Origin: Gaetbulibacter sp. S0825
GTDB lineage: Bacteria > Bacteroidota > Bacteroidia > Flavobacteriales > Flavobacteriaceae
Direction of reading: 5' to 3'
Assembly (NCBI RefSeq): GCF_011777505.1
Contig: NZ_JAATJT010000001.1
Coordinates: 992,001-1,056,000, forward strand
DNA: 64,000 nucleotides
This document shows, in pieces, positions 56,186 to 62,289 of this stretch (positions are counted from its first letter, which is position 1; each line of letters opens with the position of its first letter). The position numbers and the translations under genes were made by a program. Below the pieces are notes generated by a model. That model saw only the letters and a list, made by a program, of their open reading frames with translations, did no database searches and was not told the DNA's origin.

Positions 56186-56662
56186 TTAAGATTCTGAAAA
56201 CACTACAGAGGAATTTTCTAAAACATAGAAATATTCATCGTCTTCTTTTACTACAGATAAGGTACCTGTTACGGTAACAATGTCATCGGTTTTAAATTTT
56301 GACTTTTCGTTTTGAAAATCCGCAAGTTCAATAACCGTTTCAGGACCAACACCAGTGCAAAAAAAGCAATTTTCAAAAGGAAATCTTGATAGCATGTACC
56401 ATATAGAATCTGCACCTAAGTCTAAAAAATAGCCTCTAACAGTAATCTGTTTTCCTTCAACATCTTTTAGGGTTAATGTTTTTTCATCGTCATTTTTGTT
56501 AGGAAGATATACGACAGTTGATTTTTTACCGTCATTTTTGTTAGGTAAAATTTCATTGCGATATACGGTAGTGAGTTCTTTCCAAGTTATTTTTTCTTGA
56601 CTAAAAGCAGTAGTGTAAAATAAAGTAAAAAGAAAAAGAAACAATACAGATTTAACTTTCAT
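56186..56662 (-). CDS. Secreted CxxC protein, DUF3299-like
   Basis: 158 residues with a signal peptide ending near TTAFSQ. The middle reads GKQITVRGYFLDL...SRFPFENCFFCTGVGPETVIEL, containing a Cys-x2-Cys pair, and the C-terminal half looks like an OB-type beta barrel (DIVTVTGTLSVVKEDDEYFYVLENS). This is the pattern of DUF3299 proteins that accompany LolCDE-like ABC transporters. It overlaps the permease gene by 11 bp and is last in the operon. The function is inferred to be metal- or envelope-related. Confidence 0.7.
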   Translation of the reverse strand: MKVKSVLFLFLFTLFYTTAFSQEKITWKELTTVYRNEILPNKNDGKKSTVVYLPNKNDDEKTLTLKDVEGKQITVRGYFLDLGADSIWYMLSRFPFENCFFCTGVGPETVIELADFQNEKSKFKTDDIVTVTGTLSVVKEDDEYFYVLENSSVVFSES

Positions 56663-57854
56663 GACTTATAATTTTAGAAATATCCATTTTAAATATTGGA
56701 CGAATGGCTATTAATGTTGCAATAATAATTATGCCAAATATAAACAATAACAATTCTAAGATGTCATTTTGGTATTCTAATAAATAGATCTGTTGTTTAT
56801 AAGTGTCTTTAATTAAAGAAATTATAGTTTGTAAACTAAAAGTAGCTAATAAAACACCTAAGAAAAAACTAAAAACGCCAACTAATAAACCTTCAGAAAA
56901 CACAAGTAAAATTAAGGTGTTTCTATTAGCACCATAGGTTCTAATTAACGCTAATTCTTTGGCTCTTTCTTTTACCATTCTATATAAACTAACAAACATA
57001 CTTATACCAGAAACAAATAGAATGGAAAGAGCAATCCATGTAATTGCTTTTGTGCCTATTGCTGTAAATTTAAAAAGCTTATCTAGCTGATATTTTGGTA
57101 ATGCTGCTTGAAATGGAGTGTTTTCATTAATATTTCTTGGTAGGAATAGCAAGCCTCTTTTGTTTTTAAACTTTATTAATAATGCTGTTATATCTTCGTT
57201 GTCATGAGTGTGATCTTGGTTGCCATTTTCATCTTCATGCTCATGGAGATGCCAAATACTTTCTAGATTTGTTAAAATCAATCGATCTATAACATTTTGT
57301 GTAGGTTTTAAGATTCCTACAACTTTAAGAGGATAATCATCATGACTTTCAACAGCATTTTCAATCATTCCGTGCCCGCTGTAAAAAGTATCTCCAATGT
57401 TTAAGTTCAAGTTTTTAGAAACAGCATTGCCAATAACAACTTCATAGGTTTTATTGAACATAGCTCCAGCTTCTATACTTGTTTTATTCAGATCGACATA
57501 ATCAACAGAAGTACCAACAATTTTATAGCCTTTATAATTATCACCAATTGCAATTGGAATAGCACTTCCGATGTACTTATTTTCTGCAATCTTTTTTGCT
57601 TCATTATAAGGAAAATTCCCAGTAGGATTGTCAATATGTAAAACAGTAGAAAGTACTAATTGTAACGGACTTCCTTTGGCACCAACAACCATATCAACTC
57701 CATTTAAACTTTGCTGTAATTGAGATTCAAAAACTTTGTTTAGTTGTTTTACTCCAAGTAGTAATCCAATACTTAAAGAAAGTATCAAAACCGTTAAAAA
57801 AGTTTGTAACGGTTTGGCAATAATGTTTTTGTAACTAAGCTTTACAATGTTCAT
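56652..57854 (-). CDS. FtsX/LolC-like ABC transporter permease with a His-rich loop
   Basis: 400 residues. An N-terminal transmembrane helix (LQTFLTVLILSLSIGLLLG) precedes a periplasmic MacB-like domain and three C-terminal helices, the FtsX layout. Residues 202-221 form an acidic, histidine-rich stretch (HLHEHEDENGNQDHTHD) with five His, a pattern seen in zinc or other divalent-metal-binding loops. The stop overlaps the DUF3299-like gene by 11 bp and the start overlaps the ATPase gene by 4 bp, so this is one translation-coupled operon. Confidence 0.88.
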   Translation of the reverse strand: MNIVKLSYKNIIAKPLQTFLTVLILSLSIGLLLGVKQLNKVFESQLQQSLNGVDMVVGAKGSPLQLVLSTVLHIDNPTGNFPYNEAKKIAENKYIGSAIPIAIGDNYKGYKIVGTSVDYVDLNKTSIEAGAMFNKTYEVVIGNAVSKNLNLNIGDTFYSGHGMIENAVESHDDYPLKVVGILKPTQNVIDRLILTNLESIWHLHEHEDENGNQDHTHDNEDITALLIKFKNKRGLLFLPRNINENTPFQAALPKYQLDKLFKFTAIGTKAITWIALSILFVSGISMFVSLYRMVKERAKELALIRTYGANRNTLILLVFSEGLLVGVFSFFLGVLLATFSLQTIISLIKDTYKQQIYLLEYQNDILELLLFIFGIIIIATLIAIRPIFKMDISKIISHES

Positions 57855-58477
57855 AAAACAATAGTGTTAGTAAATGAATTTTTTATACGTTGATCATGAG
57901 TAATGATAATCAAATTCGCATTCGACTTTTTTGCCTGACTTTTCAATAAATCAATTACTAATTCACAATTTTCATCATCTAAACTTGAAGTTGGCTCATC
58001 CGCAAGAATAATATCTGGTTTATGAATAACACCTAAAGCAATCCCTAAACGTTGCAATTGACCTGTACTTAATGTATTAGGTTTTTGGTTTTTTACAGAA
58101 ACTAAATCTAATTGATTCAAAATGTTTTCAATCGCTTCTTTTTGCTTGGAAATTCCACTAAAATACAATCTAGCTTGTAAGTTTTCGTAAACGGTTAATG
58201 AAGAAACCGCAATGGTATTTTGAAAAACAATACCAATATGCCTTCCCCTAAAAGCATCTAATTTTTTACTACCAATACTGGTGATATTGGTGTCGTTGAT
58301 GAAAATATTTCCATTATCCGGACTTAAAATTCCTGCCAATAAATGTAAAAGAGTGGTCTTGCCAATACCCGATTTACCAAGAATTAATAATGATTGACTG
58401 CTGGTTAACTCAATATCAGGAAAATTAAAAGAAGATTCTTTAGTATAAGAAAAAGTTACATCTACTGTTTTAAGCAT
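57851..58477 (-). CDS. ABC transporter ATP-binding protein (LolD/MacB-like)
   Basis: 208 residues. Walker A LGKSGIGKTTLLHLL, Q-loop region IVFQNTIAVSSL, signature LSTGQLQRLGIALG and Walker B IILADEPTSSLDD followed by the switch His in IIITHD. It is the ATPase for the permease encoded immediately downstream. First gene of the operon; an operator-like palindrome sits in its promoter region. Confidence 0.93.
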   Translation of the reverse strand: MLKTVDVTFSYTKESSFNFPDIELTSSQSLLILGKSGIGKTTLLHLLAGILSPDNGNIFINDTNITSIGSKKLDAFRGRHIGIVFQNTIAVSSLTVYENLQARLYFSGISKQKEAIENILNQLDLVSVKNQKPNTLSTGQLQRLGIALGVIHKPDIILADEPTSSLDDENCELVIDLLKSQAKKSNANLIIITHDQRIKNSFTNTIVL

Positions 58478-58538
58478 AAAAAACTATATAAGAGTGTAAA
58501 TATATTAAGTTTTAATATTTATGAAGATACTTTATAAA

Positions 58539-58571
58539 CGAATGTAGACATTTTTCTTATAATGATAAGAA
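58539..58571 (-). promoter_or_regulatory. Promoter with embedded palindromic operator for the ABC operon
   Basis: On the minus strand TACATTCG (58546-58539, one mismatch from TAnnTTTG) is preceded by the palindrome TTCTTAT-N4-ATAAGAA at 58554-58571. The palindrome occupies about the -15 to -33 interval, a position where a bound protein would block transcription. It abuts the metK terminator. Confidence 0.5.
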
Positions 58572-58608
58572 TAAAAAACCTCATAACAATCAAGTTATGA
58601 GGTTTTAT
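58571..58608 (-). terminator. Terminator of metK
   Basis: The stem AAAACCTCATAAC / GTTATGAGGTTTT with loop AATCAA has a T run on the minus strand. Confidence 0.85.
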
Positions 58609-58628
58609 TTTTTTATTGAGAAGAGGAA

Positions 58629-59882
58629 TTAGAGTCCGAATTCTGTTTTTACTTTATCCACATAATCCAACTTTTCCCAAGTAAATAACTCAACGTCCAT
58701 AGTAATTGGTTCGCCATTTGGTTGTTCAAAGGTTTTAGTTACAATCTCATGAGGTCGTCCCATGTGTCCATAGGCAGCAGTTTCGCTGTACATTGGGTTG
58801 CGTAGTTTTAAACGTTCTTCAATAGCAGCAGGTCGCATATCGAAAATCTTTGAGACTTTTTCTGCAATTTCACCATCAGTCATATTAAAAGCGCATGTGC
58901 CATAAGTATCTACAAAAATCCCCATTGGTTCAACAACACCAATAGCGTAGCTTACTTGTACTAGTACTTCGTCACAAACACCAGCAGCAACTAAATTTTT
59001 TGCAATATGTCGCGTTGCATATGCAGCACTTCTGTCTACCTTACTTGGATCTTTACCAGAGAAAGCGCCTCCACCATGAGCACCTTTTCCACCATAAGTA
59101 TCCACAATAATTTTACGTCCTGTTAATCCTGTATCGCCATGAGGTCCTCCAATCACAAACTTTCCTGTTGGGTTGATGTGGTATTTAATATCATCTGTAA
59201 ACAATGCTTGTATATCGCTAGGTAATTTTGCTATAACTCTTGGAATTAATATCTCAACAATATCTTTTCTAATTTTAGCTAGCATTGTCTCATCAGTATC
59301 AAAATCATCATGTTGTGTAGATATTACAATAGCCTCAACGCGCTGTGGTACATTGTCGTCGTTATACTCAATAGTAACCTGACTTTTAGAATCTGGACGT
59401 AAATAGGTAATCTCCTTATTTTCACGACGTAATTCAGCAAGTTCCTTTAAAATTAAATGAGCTAAATCCAATGCCAAAGGCATATAGTTTTCTGTTTCAC
59501 GAGTGGCGTAACCAAACATCATACCTTGGTCGCCTGCTCCTTGTTCTTCTTTGTTTTCTCTATCAACACCTCTATTAATGTCCTCTGATTGCTCATGAAT
59601 TGCCGAAAATACACCACAGGAATTACCGTCAAACATATATTCACTTTTGGTATAACCAATTTTATTAATGGTTTCTCTTGCTATTTTTTGAACGTCTAAA
59701 TAGGTGTTCGATTTCACTTCACCAGCTAACACAACTTGACCAGTGGTTACTAAAGTTTCACAAGCTACTTTTGAGTCTTTATCAAAAGCTAAAAAATTAT
59801 CAATTAAAGCATCACTAATTTGGTCTGCTACTTTATCTGGATGTCCTTCAGAAACACTTTCCGAAGTAAATAAATATGCCAT
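58629..59882 (-). CDS. metK: S-adenosylmethionine synthetase
   Basis: 417 residues. Signatures: [20 protein letters not shown] with the ATP-binding His, [12 protein letters not shown], the [12 protein letters not shown] nonapeptide-like loop, [42 protein letters not shown] and a C-terminal AYGHMGRP. It makes SAM from methionine and ATP. The ~127-nt 5' leader carries a SAM-II-like aptamer, predicting feedback repression by its own product. Confidence 0.97.
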   Translation of the reverse strand: MAYLFTSESVSEGHPDKVADQISDALIDNFLAFDKDSKVACETLVTTGQVVLAGEVKSNTYLDVQKIARETINKIGYTKSEYMFDGNSCGVFSAIHEQSEDINRGVDRENKEEQGAGDQGMMFGYATRETENYMPLALDLAHLILKELAELRRENKEITYLRPDSKSQVTIEYNDDNVPQRVEAIVISTQHDDFDTDETMLAKIRKDIVEILIPRVIAKLPSDIQALFTDDIKYHINPTGKFVIGGPHGDTGLTGRKIIVDTYGGKGAHGGGAFSGKDPSKVDRSAAYATRHIAKNLVAAGVCDEVLVQVSYAIGVVEPMGIFVDTYGTCAFNMTDGEIAEKVSKIFDMRPAAIEERLKLRNPMYSETAAYGHMGRPHEIVTKTFEQPNGEPITMDVELFTWEKLDYVDKVKTEFGL

Positions 59883-59918
59883 AAATCACTATTTTGTTTA
59901 ATAAAATAAGAAAAAATG

Positions 59919-59985
59919 TGATTGCTTGGTCGCTAGAGAAGTATCTTGATTACTGCTTTAGCATTTTTTAATGAGGTTGCAATCA
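59919..59985 (-). promoter_or_regulatory. Possible expression platform: pairing of aptamer loop with downstream leader
   Basis: TGATTGC in the aptamer loop (59985-59979, minus) is exactly complementary to GCAATCA at 59925-59919, which is followed by CA and a six-T run. The pairing competes with the SAM-bound fold, so it could switch termination or initiation of metK. Confidence 0.4.
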
Positions 59986-60001
59986 GAACAAATTTTTCCT
60001 C
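59953..60001 (-). ncRNA. SAM-II-type riboswitch aptamer upstream of metK
   Basis: Read on the minus strand: P1 GAGG (from 60001) pairs with CCTC (59976-59973). The loop carries AATTTG and ends ATTGCA, and the 3' tail reads ATTAAA...GCTAAAG then CAG. These blocks (AUUUG, UUGCA, UUAAA, GCUAAAG) occur in the order and spacing of the SAM-II (SAM_alpha) consensus as I recall it. CTG in the loop can pair with the terminal CAG as the pseudoknot. P1 starts within about 10 nt of the predicted transcript start. Confidence 0.75.
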
Positions 60002-60015
60002 TTATAATTTGATGG

Positions 60016-60023
60016 CAAATGTA
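60016..60023 (-). promoter_or_regulatory. metK -7 promoter box
   Basis: TACATTTG on the minus strand fits TAnnTTTG exactly. It sets the transcript start near 60009 and so places the aptamer at the very 5' end of the mRNA. Confidence 0.6.
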
Positions 60024-60072
60024 AATAATATAAGGTAACTAAAAAATGGTTTTTATATAAATTGCGATTAAA

Positions 60073-60128
60073 CAGAAAAATATTCTATAATTAGAAGTTT
60101 ATTGGTTTTATAAACGAATATTTTTCTG
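60073..60128. repeat. Perfect 13-bp inverted repeat with inner hairpin
   Basis: CAGAAAAATATTC at 60073-60085 recurs as its reverse complement at 60116-60128; inside, GTTTAT (60097-60102) pairs with ATAAAC (60110-60115). It lies between the metK and ilv promoters and lacks a protein-coding explanation. It could be an operator pair or a cruciform. Confidence 0.6.
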
Positions 60129-60139
60129 CGGTAATTGAA

Positions 60140-60171
60140 TTTGGTTATTAAAAATATTATTCTAATATTTG
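60140..60171 (+). promoter_or_regulatory. Promoter of the ilv leader
   Basis: TTTG at 60140-60143, a 20-bp spacer and AATATTTG at 60164-60171 (one mismatch from TAnnTTTG). The start site would fall a few bases before the first leader-peptide ATG at 60181. Confidence 0.5.
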
Positions 60172-60180
60172 AACTAACAA

Positions 60181-60243
60181 ATGCAAAAGCAAATATTAAA
60201 TATCATTTCTATTATTAGCGTCGTGATTATTTCGCAACGGTAA
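60181..60243 (+). CDS. ilv leader peptide 1 (attenuator)
   Basis: A 20-codon ORF encoding MQKQ then ILNIISIISVVIIS then QR. It has seven Ile, two Val and one Leu codon, half of the peptide. The reading frame ends in TAA at 60241-60243, overlapping the start of the antiterminator segment AAAAGGATGG (60242-60251). It is too small to be a functional protein and its composition and position are those of a branched-chain amino-acid leader peptide. Ribosome stalling at Ile/Val/Leu codons would leave the antiterminator free to pair with CCTTCCTTTT (60279-60288; nine of ten bases). Confidence 0.8.
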   Translation: MQKQILNIISIISVVIISQR

Positions 60244-60275
60244 AAGGATGGTATCTAAAATTCAAATAAAAATTT

Positions 60276-60305
60276 AAGCCTTCCTTTTTTCGGAAGGCTT
60301 TTTTT
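60276..60305 (+). terminator. ilv attenuator terminator 1
   Basis: AAGCCTTCC / GGAAGGCTT, a 9-bp stem with a 7-nt loop, followed by a T run. Its 5' arm is shared with the antiterminator formed with 60242-60251, so the two folds are mutually exclusive. Confidence 0.9.
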
Positions 60306-60317
60306 ATGAATTACAAA

Positions 60318-60368
60318 ATGAAATACATAGTCAACATTATAATTATTGCCATTATTAACTCAAGTTGA
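60318..60368 (+). CDS. ilv leader peptide 2 (second attenuator)
   Basis: A 16-codon ORF, MKYIVNIIIIAIINSS, with seven Ile and one Val codon; an in-frame ATG at 60306 would add four residues. The stop is at 60366-60368. Three bases later TGATGCAG (60371-60378) can pair with CTGTATCA (60400-60407) over eight bases with one G-U, forming an antiterminator that excludes terminator 2. A ribosome reaching the stop would cover this segment; one stalled on the Ile run would not. Confidence 0.78.
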   Translation: MKYIVNIIIIAIINSS

Positions 60369-60397
60369 GTTGATGCAGCTAGCTATATATAATTTAG

Positions 60398-60427
60398 GCC
60401 TGTATCAATTTGATTCAGGCTTTTTTT
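60398..60427 (+). terminator. ilv attenuator terminator 2
   Basis: GCCTGTATCA / TGATTCAGGC (one T-T mismatch) with a 3-nt loop, followed by seven T. Its 5' arm contains the CTGTATCA that pairs with the antiterminator at 60371-60378. Confidence 0.9.
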
Positions 60428-60444
60428 GTTAGAATTTTTATACG

Positions 60445-60591
60445 TTGAACATCATATATAAAGCAGCTTAAAGTACTGATAAACAATAAAATACAAAAGA
60501 TGAACACATAATGACTTTAGACTAGCTTAATTGATGTTCAATTAGTAAAAGATGGAAACCTCTAATTTCGAAATCTCTAAGCTTTGCTTAG
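60445..60591 (+). promoter_or_regulatory. Structured distal leader of ilvD
   Basis: TTGAACATCA (60445-60454) pairs with TGATGTTCAA (60532-60541); inside, AAGC/GCTT (60461-60464/60525-60528) and TAAAGT/ACTTTA (60469-60474/60514-60519) continue the stem. A separate hairpin CTAAGC-TTT-GCTTAG (60577-60591) ends 15 bp before the ilvD ATG. The role is unknown. Confidence 0.45.
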
Positions 60592-60606
60592 CATCAAAAA
60601 CGTAAA

Positions 60607-62286
60607 ATGAAAGCATTAAATAAATACAGTAGAACAGTTACTCAAGACCCAACACAGCCTGCCGCGCAAGCTATGTTACATGGTATTGGTTTAACAAGAG
60701 AAGACTTTGAAAAACCGTTAGTAGGTATTGCAAGTACAGGTTATGAAGGGAATCCTTGTAACATGCACTTAAATGATTTAGCAAAATTGGTGAAGCAAGG
60801 AACACTTAATGAAAATGTAGTGGGATTAATATTCAACACCATTGGTGTTAGTGATGGAATTTCGATGGGAACTCCAGGAATGCGTTACTCATTACCTTCT
60901 AGAGATGTTATTGCTGATTCTATGGAAACAGTAGTGCAAGCTATGAGTTATGATGGTTTGGTGACTGTAGTTGGATGCGACAAAAATATGCCTGGAGCCT
61001 TAATGGCAATGATTCGTTTAAATAGGCCTTCCATTTTAGTGTATGGTGGAACTATAGACTCAGGTTGTCACAATGGTAAAAAATTGGATGTTGTTTCTGC
61101 TTTTGAAGCTTGGGGAAGTAAAGTGGCTGGAACCATGGAGCAAGAAGAATTTGAATGCATCGTTAAAAAAGCGATTCCTGGTGCTGGTGCTTGTGGTGGA
61201 ATGTATACAGCTAATACTATGGCGTCAGCCATTGAAGCATTAGGAATGGCATTACCTTTTAATTCTTCAAATCCAGCGAGAGGAGAGGCAAAAGAAAAAG
61301 AAGCTGTAAAGGCTGGCGAAGCGATGAGATTGTTGTTGGAAAAAGATATCAAGCCTTCAGATATTATTACCAGAAAATCACTTGAAAATGCTATTCGATT
61401 AGTGACTATTCTTGGAGGCTCTACAAACGCAGTCTTACACTTTTTAGCAATAGCAAGAGCAGCACAAATAGACTTTACTTTAGCGGATTTTCAAAAAATA
61501 AGTGATAATACACCATTCCTTGCCGATTTAAAACCTAGCGGAAAATATTTAATGGAAGATGTTCATGCCGTAGGAGGTATTCCTGCGGTTTTAAAATACT
61601 TATTGAAAAAAGGGTTACTTCATGGTGATTGCTTAACTGTAACAGGAAAAACGCTAGCTGAAAATTTATTAGATGTTGACGATTTAACAGTAGGTCAAGA
61701 AGTAATTAAGCCAATAGAAAATCCTATTAAAATTTCAGGACATCTTAGAATGCTGTATGGCAATTTAGCACCAGAAGGTAGTGTTGCTAAAATCACAGGC
61801 AAAGAAGGATTGAAATATCGTGGAACTGCAAAAGTTTTTGAAGGAGAATACGATGCTAATGATGGTATTCGTGATGGCAAAGTACAAAAAGGAGATGTCG
61901 TTGTGATTCGTTACGAAGGACCAAAAGGAGGTCCAGGAATGCCAGAAATGCTAAAACCTACTGCTGCTATTATGGGGGCAGGTTTAGGAAAAGACGTGGC
62001 TTTAATTACAGATGGTCGTTTCTCAGGAGGAACTCATGGATTTGTTGTTGGACATATCACTCCTGAAGCGCAAGAAGGAGGAACAATTGCTTTGGTAAAA
62101 GATGGTGATATAATTACTATTGATGCCGAAACCAATAGTATTACTCTTGAAGTTTCAGAACAAGAACTTCAACAAAGAAAACAACAATGGAAAGCACCAA
62201 AATTAAAAGTAGAACGAGGTGTATTATACAAATATGCAAGAACAGTTTCATCAGCAGCCAAAGGTTGTGTAACCGATGAATTTTAA
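60607..62286 (+). CDS. ilvD: Dihydroxy-acid dehydratase
   Basis: 559 residues, family length. Signatures: Fe-S and active-site cysteines in [15 protein letters not shown] and [18 protein letters not shown], the SGCHNGKK segment, and the C-terminal [21 protein letters not shown]. It converts dihydroxy acids to the 2-keto precursors of isoleucine and valine. It is preceded by a long leader with two attenuators and followed 3 bp later by the acetolactate synthase gene. Confidence 0.97.
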   Translation: MKALNKYSRTVTQDPTQPAAQAMLHGIGLTREDFEKPLVGIASTGYEGNPCNMHLNDLAKLVKQGTLNENVVGLIFNTIGVSDGISMGTPGMRYSLPSRDVIADSMETVVQAMSYDGLVTVVGCDKNMPGALMAMIRLNRPSILVYGGTIDSGCHNGKKLDVVSAFEAWGSKVAGTMEQEEFECIVKKAIPGAGACGGMYTANTMASAIEALGMALPFNSSNPARGEAKEKEAVKAGEAMRLLLEKDIKPSDIITRKSLENAIRLVTILGGSTNAVLHFLAIARAAQIDFTLADFQKISDNTPFLADLKPSGKYLMEDVHAVGGIPAVLKYLLKKGLLHGDCLTVTGKTLAENLLDVDDLTVGQEVIKPIENPIKISGHLRMLYGNLAPEGSVAKITGKEGLKYRGTAKVFEGEYDANDGIRDGKVQKGDVVVIRYEGPKGGPGMPEMLKPTAAIMGAGLGKDVALITDGRFSGGTHGFVVGHITPEAQEGGTIALVKDGDIITIDAETNSITLEVSEQELQQRKQQWKAPKLKVERGVLYKYARTVSSAAKGCVTDEF

Positions 62287-62289
62287 ATT

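Noticed and set aside
59883-60606. T-box element for ilvD
   Set aside because: No T-box core or specifier stem is seen; the leader peptides and terminators explain the region better.
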